Source: a virus. Taken from it: DNA of 38,333 bases. The notes beneath the pieces were generated by a model. It did no database searches and was not told the origin of the DNA. It was given only the letters and a program-made list of their open reading frames with translations. Where the stretch lies: positions 1 through 38,333 of IMG/VR virus record IMGVR_UViG_3300048020_000268. One strand, written 5' to 3'. Made by a program: the position numbers and the translations under genes. This document shows positions 1 through 8,132 of this stretch, piece after piece; position 1 is the stretch's first letter, and each line of letters starts with the position of its first letter.

Positions 1-1
1 T

Positions 2-595
2 GTGTGGTCAATACAAGACTTTACATTTGGTATCGGTTTACCAAAACAAAAATGGACTCATTTGGTAATAATGATATATCCTTCGGGAAAAGCAAGATTG
101 TTTATTGATAATATTTATCGTGCTTCATTTGACGAGGGGATAGTAAGAGATAAGGTTTCGTTTTCTAAAATTGAACTTGGAAGATTTAATGGATATGCTG
201 ATAATATTATGTGCTTTTCGACTACACTTGATTACGGAAATGTAGATATTGACCAAGAAGCAGTATCAGATTTTGCTACACTTTATTATACAAGCAGAAC
301 TGAACCAAAAAAAGCAATAGTGGAGACACCAATTGTACCAAAAAAACAAACTGCTGATAATATACCTTTTTTTTATATGCAATCTGATGAGTATATAGAG
401 GCCGCAACACTGTACGACGAAAATACACGGAAAAAGATAGAAAGTGGTATGACAAGGAAAGAAGCAATTGATTCACAGACGCAAGAAGAACTAATGGTAC
501 AAAAATATGCAATTGAGGGTGGGGTTAATGATAAAACTCGGGTTTATGCAGATAATGAGTTCATGACATTTCCCGGAGAACTAAAGAAATTGTAA
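2..595 (+). CDS. LamG/concanavalin-like structural protein, 5' partial
   Basis: The reading frame is open at the window edge, so the true start lies upstream and only the last 197 codons are seen. Residues about 7-95 look like the end of a LamG/concanavalin A-like jelly-roll: alternating beta strands with WTHLVIMIYPSGKARLFIDN followed by a second strand run (ELGRFNGYADNIMCF). This is typical of carbohydrate- or surface-binding domains on phage tail fibres and baseplates. The remaining hundred residues are charged and unremarkable (IPFFYMQSDEYIEAA, then a Lys/Glu helix). It sits just upstream of other virion genes, which supports a structural role. The jelly-roll call rests on strand pattern only; the family and the missing N-terminus are unknown. 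Confidence 0.6.
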   Translation: MWSIQDFTFGIGLPKQKWTHLVIMIYPSGKARLFIDNIYRASFDEGIVRDKVSFSKIELGRFNGYADNIMCFSTTLDYGNVDIDQEAVSDFATLYYTSRTEPKKAIVETPIVPKKQTADNIPFFYMQSDEYIEAATLYDENTRKKIESGMTRKEAIDSQTQEELMVQKYAIEGGVNDKTRVYADNEFMTFPGELKKL

Positions 596-627
596 ATTGT
601 GACTTTAATGTAAATAAAAAACCAATA

Positions 628-641
628 TATAAATATTTATT
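628..641 (+). promoter_or_regulatory. Candidate late promoter (TATAAATA/ATATTTATT)
   Basis: TATAAATA at 628-635 matches the T4 late promoter -10 element and overlaps ATATTTATT at 633-641, the box that recurs ahead of other units here. It lies 21 bases before the ATG at 663 in a 67-base intergenic gap, and no clear Shine-Dalgarno follows. Confidence 0.5.
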
Positions 642-662
642 AGAAAGAATATATATATTGTT

Positions 663-1355
663 ATGGGTTATTTAAATAATGAAACTATTACAGTTGAGGC
701 AACACTCACAAAACGGGGTCGTGCGTTATTAGCATCAGACTCTGGATTAAATATTACAAGTTTTGCATTGGCTGACGATGAAATTGACTACAAATTGTAT
801 GATCCGAACCATCCAGGTGGTTCTCAGTATTATGATGCAGCTATTAGAAATATGCCAATATTCGAACCACTTTCAGACGAAACACAGGCATTAAAATATA
901 AATTGGTAACTTTACCAGCAGGTACTCAGTATATTCCATTGATAAAACTTGGTCAACAGAGTATCACACTTGACAAAAACTACAACGGAGTTGTTTCAAT
1001 ATCACCAACCACAGATCCTGTATATAACACTACACTTGGATACACGGCAGTATTGTCTGATAAAAGAGTTGGTTCTATAACAGGTTCTGGTGTAGACGGA
1101 ACGGCAGCTGCCTCTTCTGCATTGTTTCTCGGAGATACTTCAAGTGACCAAGCACAAACAGTAGTCGGTTTGACATTTACATTTAGACCAAATTCTGCAA
1201 TCGACAAAGACAGAACTGCAACCTTAACAATAATAGGAAACGAAAGTGGCGGGTCGGTCACGATACCTGTACGAGTTTTCACAGATGATTTAGCAGAAAG
1301 TGGATTGTCAGATTCACTTGGACTCGATTCGTCATCTACAAGTTCAAGTTACTGA
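663..1355 (+). CDS. Virion structural protein, T4-like marine phage type
   Basis: 230 residues. The N-terminus (GYLNNETITVEATLTKRGR, then ITSFALADDEIDYKLYD) is of a kind I associate with baseplate- or tail-linked structural proteins of marine T4-like phages; this is recollection, not a search. The C-terminal half (about 100-215) is strand-rich with an Ig-like pattern (TVVGLTFTFRP, RTATLTIIGNESGG, VTIPVRVFTDD) and ends in a Ser-rich tail. The start at ATG 663 follows a T4-type late promoter box and has no good Shine-Dalgarno. The stop is one base before the ATG of the next gene, so the two are probably translationally coupled. Likely virion protein; exact position unknown. Confidence 0.6.
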   Translation: MGYLNNETITVEATLTKRGRALLASDSGLNITSFALADDEIDYKLYDPNHPGGSQYYDAAIRNMPIFEPLSDETQALKYKLVTLPAGTQYIPLIKLGQQSITLDKNYNGVVSISPTTDPVYNTTLGYTAVLSDKRVGSITGSGVDGTAAASSALFLGDTSSDQAQTVVGLTFTFRPNSAIDKDRTATLTIIGNESGGSVTIPVRVFTDDLAESGLSDSLGLDSSSTSSSY

Positions 1356-1356
1356 T

Positions 1357-2853
1357 ATGATATATAAGCAAATAGAAGAATCGGATAAAGTTTTTGGACG
1401 ATCACTGAGAGTTTCTTCTGGAACTTTCAATGAGGGGTTTCAACTTAAGTCAATGCACATTGATCAAGATGAACTTACCACCAAGATGGCGAAGTATGTT
1501 TTAACTGGTGCAGGTTCTGCATCAAATATATCAGACGCAGAACTTAGTAATTTAGATGCAGATGAACTTGAAGCATTTTCTTCTGATACAATATATGATT
1601 CTTACGAGAGTGCTTTTTTATTACAAGGTTATTCCCCACACATTGTTGCAACACAAAATTATCAACATGGACATTGGACTGATGTTTCTTTTGGTGATTA
1701 CTACGCAAATGTTTATGATGAGCAAACCAAACTTGGTGATATAGAAAATGAAAATGCTCAAGTACAATTTTCTGTTTCTTATGGTCACAAGCATGGTCAT
1801 GGTAGCAGACAAGGTAATAGATCAGCATCTGTTACACAGGCAATATATAATCAATATAGAAATATTTTACTTGGACCTGGTGACGATTCATTTACATTCA
1901 CATCAGACAACTCTGCTCTTTCGGGTGCGGACAGAGATTCTTTTTTTGTTATTAACTTTGCATCATCTGCACTTAAAGATAAAATAGATGAAGGAAACCT
2001 TGAATTTACTCTTAGTCTAAATGCAAGGTTTGAATATACACTTGATAACAATAGAACATTCATTGAACAAACTTTTACCCAAACATTTAGAGACGATTCT
2101 CGTTTTGAAACCGAGATATTATCTACAACCGGTGAGAAAAAAGTAGAAAAATCTTTTAACATAGTTAAGGGTACACTCGCAGATGGTGCTCCACAGACGG
2201 TAGACAAATATGCCGTAGGAACTGGTGACGGAGCAGGTGAGGGTTTCGGATTAATGTATCCTGATCTTGGATTGATTATTTTAAATCCATATGCACTTGC
2301 GTGTGAATTTGGTACTAGAATAGAAACATGGTACGATGAATGGTACTCAACATCAAAAACAAATATTTTTCCTTCAAAAGAAAATAATGTTGGAAGAGCA
2401 ATTTCATGGTCAGGAAACATAAACCCAACATCAACTGATTCAAGTGTATCTGATGATTTAAAACTGGGAATCGAGAGAAACCATCAGAACTTTTTAAAAT
2501 TGTTCTATATGCTAAAGAGTGGAGGTGACTTTAAATCAAGAAGCAGTGAACTCGTCCCATCCAAGCACTATTTTATACGAGTGCGAAATACTGATTTTAA
2601 TTATAGTAACAACCCAAGTTATATAATTCAATCAAAAGAGGCAAGAGAACTTGCGTCAACAACTGGTATGCCACTTGAGTATTATACTGGTAGATTGCGG
2701 TATGATAATTTTGTCAACGATCCGAGAACATATATTACTACAATAGGATTGTATAATGATAACAATGAACTACTTGCCGTGGCAAAAATGAGTGTACCTG
2801 TATTAAAAACATTTGATTCCGAAACTTTAATAAAAGTAAGATTAGATTTCTAA
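1357..2853 (+). CDS. Virion structural protein (tail/baseplate), shares C-terminal tag with next gene
   Basis: 498 residues from ATG 1357. An in-frame upstream start at 1300 would overlap the previous gene by 56 bases; I prefer 1357 because it begins one base after the TGA at 1353-1355. The protein is Asp/Ser-rich and soluble, with a His/Gly-rich segment (SVSYGHKHGHG) around residues 145-160. Such segments occur in tail fibre and baseplate proteins that bind metal. The last 40 residues (TTIGLYNDNNELLAVAK, ending VRLDF) resemble the end of the next gene product, suggesting a shared docking or folding element. Role inferred from context; no enzyme motif seen. Confidence 0.55.
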   Translation: MIYKQIEESDKVFGRSLRVSSGTFNEGFQLKSMHIDQDELTTKMAKYVLTGAGSASNISDAELSNLDADELEAFSSDTIYDSYESAFLLQGYSPHIVATQNYQHGHWTDVSFGDYYANVYDEQTKLGDIENENAQVQFSVSYGHKHGHGSRQGNRSASVTQAIYNQYRNILLGPGDDSFTFTSDNSALSGADRDSFFVINFASSALKDKIDEGNLEFTLSLNARFEYTLDNNRTFIEQTFTQTFRDDSRFETEILSTTGEKKVEKSFNIVKGTLADGAPQTVDKYAVGTGDGAGEGFGLMYPDLGLIILNPYALACEFGTRIETWYDEWYSTSKTNIFPSKENNVGRAISWSGNINPTSTDSSVSDDLKLGIERNHQNFLKLFYMLKSGGDFKSRSSELVPSKHYFIRVRNTDFNYSNNPSYIIQSKEARELASTTGMPLEYYTGRLRYDNFVNDPRTYITTIGLYNDNNELLAVAKMSVPVLKTFDSETLIKVRLDF

Positions 2854-2871
2854 GTATTTTCTAAGAAAAAT

Positions 2872-2880
2872 ATATTTATA
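2872..2880 (+). promoter_or_regulatory. ATATTTATA box before the adhesin gene
   Basis: ATATTTATA lies four bases upstream of ATG 2885 with no Shine-Dalgarno between. It is one of about ten copies of this A/T box at unit starts in the window. It may be a late -10 element or a translation-start context. Confidence 0.35.
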
Positions 2881-2884
2881 TTTT

Positions 2885-5800
2885 ATGATAAAGAATCTAC
2901 GTGTGTCTGACAAAACTGTCAGAAAATTTAAGTCGGCTAAGTCTTGGAAGTATTCTACAATTGACTCTTTATCTAATTTAGTTTTAGAACAAACGAAAAC
3001 AGATGGAACACAAGTACCGATTAGTCTTGATACTACACAATCAATAGCACTTGAACAGGCATCCAATAAGGCAAAAGTAAAAATAAAGTTTGGAAAAAAA
3101 ACCGATGGTAGATTTTATCCAGATGATCACGAATTTCACAATCCAGATATTGAATTAAAAAACACAGATGGGTCTTATTACAGAACTGTTTACGATTCAG
3201 TCAAACATTTATTTTACAATAGTTATGGCATTTATGACAATGAAGAGGATATTAAAAATCCATTAATGGTATTTGGATCACAAACAGGTCATTACAAAAC
3301 AGACGGAGATGACGGAGATGTATTGAGAGACGATACCGATAGATACGAGAAACGAAAATTGACAGATAATGTTCTTGTAATAGAATTTACAAAGAATCAA
3401 TTTGGTGAAACAATTAAGCCAAATAATTTCAAAATTAAAGATTACAGTTCTCCGTATGGTACAATTGAAATAGAAGATGATGGTTGCACTAACTTAGTTG
3501 TAAGTAATTCTTCGTTTAATGAAATTACTGAAATTTCACACGCAAACTCAGATAAAATTGAATTTCCCAACTTAAAACCAAAGTTTGACTCTGAGACACT
3601 ATCATTTGGAAAAAATATAGTTGCCGAGAGTGACTATGTGTTATCTGGTAGTCCAATGGATCAAGATTCTCCAACAGATTTTCTTACAGGTAGTGCTTCG
3701 TTGTTTAAATATGATAAATCTAAAAAGCAATTTAGAAGAATAAGAAAATTTAAATGCCCGTTTACACAAGAAGGTTTGCTATATGAGTCAAAACAAAACT
3801 CAAATGGTTTTTTAGTCACGGAGTTAGGAAACTTAATTGCGTCTGACGATTATTCACAAAATGATAATTTTGGTGGTGCGGTTGAATTAAAAAATGGTAC
3901 GTGTGCAATCGGGAGTTCTCGTTCACATATTACATCTGCCTGCAACGAGGCAAGACAGGGTCATGTCTTTATTTACGACATAAACAAAGGAGGAACTGAA
4001 CACTGGGGACTTGTAAATATATTAGAAGGTACACCGGGTTCTGAGTTTGGTTCATCAATTTCAATAAGTGGCAACTATATGGCAATAGGAGCACCTGGTA
4101 TGTATCATTGCGAAGGTGCGATTTACATTTTTGAAAAGTCTATTAGAGATAAAACATCACCTTGGTATAGAATATCAGACTCACACGATGATTTATGCTT
4201 TAATGAAAAATCAAATAACTTCTTAGGTTTCCCTGTATGCGATAAACTTAAAGAATTGAATGAAACCATATATAGATGGAAAATACAATCCGCATCTCCA
4301 CACGAAACACCAATGACTTATTTTTCAGAAAAAGGTGAAGACATCTGCGATGATTATGAAATTGCAACATTCAACGATGAAACCCTGAGTTACTATGGAA
4401 ATGACTTAGGAATGCCTACTAGTAGATTTTATAAGTTTGACGAGGATAGATATACACCACATTACGGCGAGGGTGATGTTATGTGGAAACTCGTAACTAT
4501 TATACGACAACCCGGAACCGATATGCTTGGTCAAAAAGTAAAATTGTACGGAAGCACACTTATTTCATCGACACCAAATACAGATAATCAGGAAGTTTAT
4601 GTTTTTAGAAAAAGACCAAAACAAGAAACTTCTTGTGATGAGTGGGTGTATACTCAAAAAATTACAAGAACAGGCACCTACAACTATGACCGAAATAAAG
4701 TAAATATGTCAAGTTCTTTTGACAACATAAACTTTAATATAAATAAAAATTCAATTACAATTGATGTAAAAACCAAATCTATTGATAAAAAAACATCACC
4801 AGGATTTATATGGAGATTGAATGAAGTATTTGGTTCTGGTGAAGACTTATATAGCAGTAAGATTTTTCACGGTGGTCGGACTGAATTGACCGAACAATTA
4901 AAACTGGAGAATCTTCCATATGGTGACCATGTTTTATATGTAGGCAGATATGATGGAAATTTTTTAGTTGATACTCCAGCAGCCATTAACTTTTCAATCA
5001 ACCCAACTCCGATTACTCCACAAGAAAGACACGAACAGGTAAAATATCCGTTTACATATAAAGAACCAAAGAAGCATGAATTTGGAATTACACTTGAGAC
5101 AAACGGTAGGTATTTATTTATAGGTGACTCAAGAGATAGAATTTATTCGGATTCTGATTTCAATAGTATTTTCAAAAAAGATTTTAACGCAGGTTCTGTA
5201 TATTTTTACTCAATGGAGGAAAGTTCAATTGAATTTATAAGAAAAATATATGAGGATGACGATGATGAAAGACGATACTCAAGTTCGTTTGGAAGTAGTC
5301 TTTCTATGATAGGAAGAGATTTGTTAATTGGATCACCGTGCCTTGAACAAACAAAAATTTCAATAATTGATAATGGAAAAAGTTTTGTCATACCAGATTT
5401 TTCACATGGTGCTGAAAACAACGAAGAAACTTCTTTTATTGTAGGTGAGTCTATGTTTACTAAATTTGAGCACGAATTTATTGGTGACGATTTTGTAGAT
5501 TTAAAACTTAAAATAGATGTTGCTTCAATTGACGCATTATCAATGGAATCACTTGATGATTTTGAAATAAAAGCATCTTTTCTTTCCGAAGAAGAAAGTT
5601 TGGTTGATGGAGAACACGGAACATTTACCCGTGGTATATATCGTGATAAAACTGAATATGATGGAGACTATGTAACTTTCTATTTAAAAGTATTGGGTCA
5701 TAAATTCGATCCAGACGAGGAGGTCGAATTTATATACTATATCCACAGAAATAGTATTCAAGGAACTGCAACTTATTGCAAAATAACAAGTGAAAACACT

Positions 5801-6997
5801 CTTGAAAAAATAAAAAACATAAAAACAATAAAGCAAAAAAATGGAGTGATGGGAAGTTACGGTACATCTGTTGCACTAAGTTCTGATTTTATATTTGTAG
5901 GTGAACCTATTGTTGGTGATTGGCCAATTGACTCGATTGAAGGGTTTGGTGAAGAATCTATTGTTTCATTTGATGGTTGTTCTCATGTATTTACTTCATC
6001 CGGTGATATCGTTTGGGGTAATTTAGAAAAGCAAGATATATTCGTAGAAGGAAAAATAATTAGTTACGATATCAGAACAATAAGAGATAATGTTAAAATA
6101 CACGTTGGAAACATTTTCTACAAAAATGGAATTGCAGTGATAACAGAACTTGGAAATTATTTTAAAGAAATGCTTACCCGGGGTGGCCGCAGAGGTTTTG
6201 AAATTTTATTTGACGGAGTAAATTCAATTTATGAGAATGAAATATTATGTAAAGTAAATCCAAATGAATTTAATATTAGTACAAACCCAACTTCCGTAAC
6301 ATATTCAGATATTCCTTTTGACGTTACAGGTGATAAGAAATTTACGATACTTGATGTATCCTACATTTATAGATACATAATGGGTACATTTAGAAAAATA
6401 GTTGTAGAATCAAGTGATGACGAAGAAGTACGAGATTCCTTGGTGCTTGAACAAGATAAAAAGTGGCCAAACGAGGATGTATTGTTAAGTGAGTCGGAAG
6501 ATGTCATCTTAATGAATACATTTATGAATATTACAAAAGATAATGTATTAAATCCAGAAGAAGAGTTGAATATACTTGAACGAATAGATACTATTTTTAA
6601 TATGGGTGCAGACGGATTGGATATTGATGGTGACGGTGCCGTTACTGCTAATGATGCAAAACTTCTTGCTAGATACTTTGTAGGTCGTAAAGGAAATTCA
6701 TTAGTTGACGGCTTAATAAATCCACTTGATGATACTATAACACGATACAAACCCTTCCAAATTATTCAGTATTTGGATATAAAGACAGGAAAAGATAGAG
6801 GTAGACGAATTATGCAGGATTTCTTAGATTATGATGAAAATGATAAAAACGATACAACAGGTAGTTATCTTGCACCATTTGCTACTACTATTGGTTTATA
6901 TGACGGACCTGATCTGGTAATGACTGCAAAACTTGGTTCACCTATTAAGATAGTTCCAAACTATCCTATAAATTTTTTGATAAAATACGACTCTTAG
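2885..6997 (+). CDS. Giant tail adhesin-like protein: seven FG-GAP-like blades plus dockerin module
   Basis: 1370 residues, the largest protein here. About seven repeats follow the FG-GAP pattern (xFGssvxxxgxxxxIGxP, then a strand ending in YxF): near residues 240 (SFGKNIVAESDYVLSGSP), 326 (NFGGAVELKNGTCAIGS), 386 (EFGSSISISGNYMAIGAPG), 549 (LGQKVKLYGSTLISSTP), 732 (EFGITLETNGRYLFIGD), 800 (SFGSSLSMIGRDLLIGSP) and 989 (SYGTSVALSSDFIFVGEP). Seven would fit one integrin-type beta-propeller. Beta-sandwich-like insertions sit between blades 4/5 and 6/7. Two dockerin-type calcium loops follow: DVTGDKKFTILD from residue 1146 and DIDGDGAVTAND from residue 1246. The final 40 residues resemble the end of the preceding gene. 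Probably a virion adhesin or baseplate spike; location and ligand are inferred. Confidence 0.7.
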   Translation: MIKNLRVSDKTVRKFKSAKSWKYSTIDSLSNLVLEQTKTDGTQVPISLDTTQSIALEQASNKAKVKIKFGKKTDGRFYPDDHEFHNPDIELKNTDGSYYRTVYDSVKHLFYNSYGIYDNEEDIKNPLMVFGSQTGHYKTDGDDGDVLRDDTDRYEKRKLTDNVLVIEFTKNQFGETIKPNNFKIKDYSSPYGTIEIEDDGCTNLVVSNSSFNEITEISHANSDKIEFPNLKPKFDSETLSFGKNIVAESDYVLSGSPMDQDSPTDFLTGSASLFKYDKSKKQFRRIRKFKCPFTQEGLLYESKQNSNGFLVTELGNLIASDDYSQNDNFGGAVELKNGTCAIGSSRSHITSACNEARQGHVFIYDINKGGTEHWGLVNILEGTPGSEFGSSISISGNYMAIGAPGMYHCEGAIYIFEKSIRDKTSPWYRISDSHDDLCFNEKSNNFLGFPVCDKLKELNETIYRWKIQSASPHETPMTYFSEKGEDICDDYEIATFNDETLSYYGNDLGMPTSRFYKFDEDRYTPHYGEGDVMWKLVTIIRQPGTDMLGQKVKLYGSTLISSTPNTDNQEVYVFRKRPKQETSCDEWVYTQKITRTGTYNYDRNKVNMSSSFDNINFNINKNSITIDVKTKSIDKKTSPGFIWRLNEVFGSGEDLYSSKIFHGGRTELTEQLKLENLPYGDHVLYVGRYDGNFLVDTPAAINFSINPTPITPQERHEQVKYPFTYKEPKKHEFGITLETNGRYLFIGDSRDRIYSDSDFNSIFKKDFNAGSVYFYSMEESSIEFIRKIYEDDDDERRYSSSFGSSLSMIGRDLLIGSPCLEQTKISIIDNGKSFVIPDFSHGAENNEETSFIVGESMFTKFEHEFIGDDFVDLKLKIDVASIDALSMESLDDFEIKASFLSEEESLVDGEHGTFTRGIYRDKTEYDGDYVTFYLKVLGHKFDPDEEVEFIYYIHRNSIQGTATYCKITSENTLEKIKNIKTIKQKNGVMGSYGTSVALSSDFIFVGEPIVGDWPIDSIEGFGEESIVSFDGCSHVFTSSGDIVWGNLEKQDIFVEGKIISYDIRTIRDNVKIHVGNIFYKNGIAVITELGNYFKEMLTRGGRRGFEILFDGVNSIYENEILCKVNPNEFNISTNPTSVTYSDIPFDVTGDKKFTILDVSYIYRYIMGTFRKIVVESSDDEEVRDSLVLEQDKKWPNEDVLLSESEDVILMNTFMNITKDNVLNPEEELNILERIDTIFNMGADGLDIDGDGAVTANDAKLLARYFVGRKGNSLVDGLINPLDDTITRYKPFQIIQYLDIKTGKDRGRRIMQDFLDYDENDKNDTTGSYLAPFATTIGLYDGPDLVMTAKLGSPIKIVPNYPINFLIKYDS

Positions 6998-7008
6998 AGT
7001 TTTTTTTT
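6990..7008 (+). terminator. Weak candidate intrinsic terminator
   Basis: ACTC-TTA-GAGT directly followed by eight T residues, overlapping the stop codon of the adhesin gene. The stem is only four base pairs, so termination would be inefficient. Confidence 0.3.
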
Positions 7009-7009
7009 A

Positions 7010-7018
7010 ATATTTATT
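7010..7018 (+). promoter_or_regulatory. Candidate late promoter box ATATTTATT
   Basis: ATATTTATT lies 30 bases before ATG 7049, with a proper GGAG Shine-Dalgarno (7037-7040) in between. This spacing is what a -10 element with a short leader would give, and it is the best support for the box being a promoter. Confidence 0.45.
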
Positions 7019-7048
7019 AACATACAAACTTAAATTGGAGATTAAATT

Positions 7049-7564
7049 ATGATTACAACACCACCACCAACCGGTTTTAGAGAATTTAGAACACAAGCAG
7101 ATCGTGCTTCAAACAAACTTAGTTTAGAAGACCGTCTTCAAAATTATGATACAATGTATCGTCAATCCGCACCAAGTCCATCTGGAAAAGGAGCACCTGG
7201 AATTGATGACCAAACAAAGGGTCCTGAAGGAGACGGAGCAAACTTTTTTGGTTACGGAAGTAGCGTCGCAACAAATCCATTCGGAGAAGCAGGAAGTGTA
7301 GTTTCAAACGCAAATGCAACCGGGTCCGTAAAAATTAAAGGATTTACTACAAAAAAGAGTGCAGGTAACAAGGTAACTGACTATGGTCATGGTAATCCTG
7401 GTGATGCAGCTGACGGAAGTTTTTATCGTGATAGTAAAATCAACTCAGCAGATGATCCATATATAAACTACATCAAAGGATTTACTGGAACTCAACGTGA
7501 TAACAATGGAAGTTCTACTGCGGGTAGAAGTCGTTCCAACGTTGGTGGTTCAAGTTCACGATAA
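7049..7564 (+). CDS. Gly/Ser-rich hypothetical protein, probably virion-associated
   Basis: 171 residues, low complexity: Gly, Ser, Asn and Asp dominate, and the C-terminus (SSTAGRSRSNVGGSSSR) looks disordered. The N-terminus ITTPPPTGFREFRTQADRAS is followed by a short helix. No signal peptide, membrane segment or enzyme motif is seen. The start is well supported: GGAG at 7037-7040 sits eight bases before the ATG. It follows the large adhesin gene and precedes the replication block with its own promoter box. A disordered linker or decorating virion protein is plausible, but the function is not known. Confidence 0.6.
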   Translation: MITTPPPTGFREFRTQADRASNKLSLEDRLQNYDTMYRQSAPSPSGKGAPGIDDQTKGPEGDGANFFGYGSSVATNPFGEAGSVVSNANATGSVKIKGFTTKKSAGNKVTDYGHGNPGDAADGSFYRDSKINSADDPYINYIKGFTGTQRDNNGSSTAGRSRSNVGGSSSR

Positions 7565-7604
7565 ATAATATTGATTTTTCTTATATTTTGTCATAACATA
7601 GTTT

Positions 7605-8132
7605 ATGCAAGATATAAAAGTATCTCTTGGACTAGACATTAGTTCAACGACAATAGGTTATTGTTATTCATCTTCTGAACAGAAAATAAATCAAGCAGGA
7701 TACATTTCTGTTCATAAAGAAATCTCCATAAGAAACAAAGCACAAAAGGTTGCGGAAGAATTAAGAAAAATTCAACTGCAACCTTTTGTTATTATTGTAG
7801 AAGATTCACTTAGTGGATTTGGTGGTGGAAGAACGAGTCAACAGACTATTGTAAAATTAGCAAAGTGTAATGCCATAATAAGTTATGTTGTAGAAGAGTT
7901 ATATAATTTAGAAGTACAACATATTAATGTATCTACGATGCGTAAAGCAGTATTTGGAAAAAGCAGAGAAAAAGGATTAGATAGTAAAACATTTGTAAAG
8001 TGCAACCTTGAAAATATGCTTGATTTATCCGACTTTATTCACTATAATTCTAAGAATAATTATGATAAAAAAAACTACGATATGCTTGATGCCGTGGTCG
8101 CATCTCTGCATCATTGGTATTCTTTAAAATAG
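7605..8132 (+). CDS. RuvC-like Holliday junction resolvase / RNase H-fold nuclease
   Basis: 175 residues, the length of RuvC. The acidic residues of the RuvC/RNase H fold are in the expected order: D11 in SLGLDISSTTIGY (first strand), E66 in VIIVEDSLSGFGGG, and the pair D159/D162 in NYDMLDAVVASL near the C-terminus. A TSQQT segment and a helix follow E66 as in RuvC relatives. The enzyme would cut branched DNA to resolve recombination or replication intermediates before packaging, a job done in T4 by the unrelated endonuclease VII (gp49). The stop TAG overlaps the GTG of the primase gene. The start ATG 7605 has no clear Shine-Dalgarno. Confident of the fold, less of the exact substrate. Confidence 0.8.
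   Translation: MQDIKVSLGLDISSTTIGYCYSSSEQKINQAGYISVHKEISIRNKAQKVAEELRKIQLQPFVIIVEDSLSGFGGGRTSQQTIVKLAKCNAIISYVVEELYNLEVQHINVSTMRKAVFGKSREKGLDSKTFVKCNLENMLDLSDFIHYNSKNNYDKKNYDMLDAVVASLHHWYSLK

Noticed and set aside
1300-1356. Earlier start for the gene at 1357
   Set aside because: It would overlap the coding end of the previous gene by 56 bases; ATG 1357 directly follows the upstream stop.
1851-2420. 189-codon minus-strand open frame inside the structural gene at 1357
   Set aside because: The + strand gene is coherent and coupled to its neighbours; the antisense frame has no start signal and low-complexity composition.
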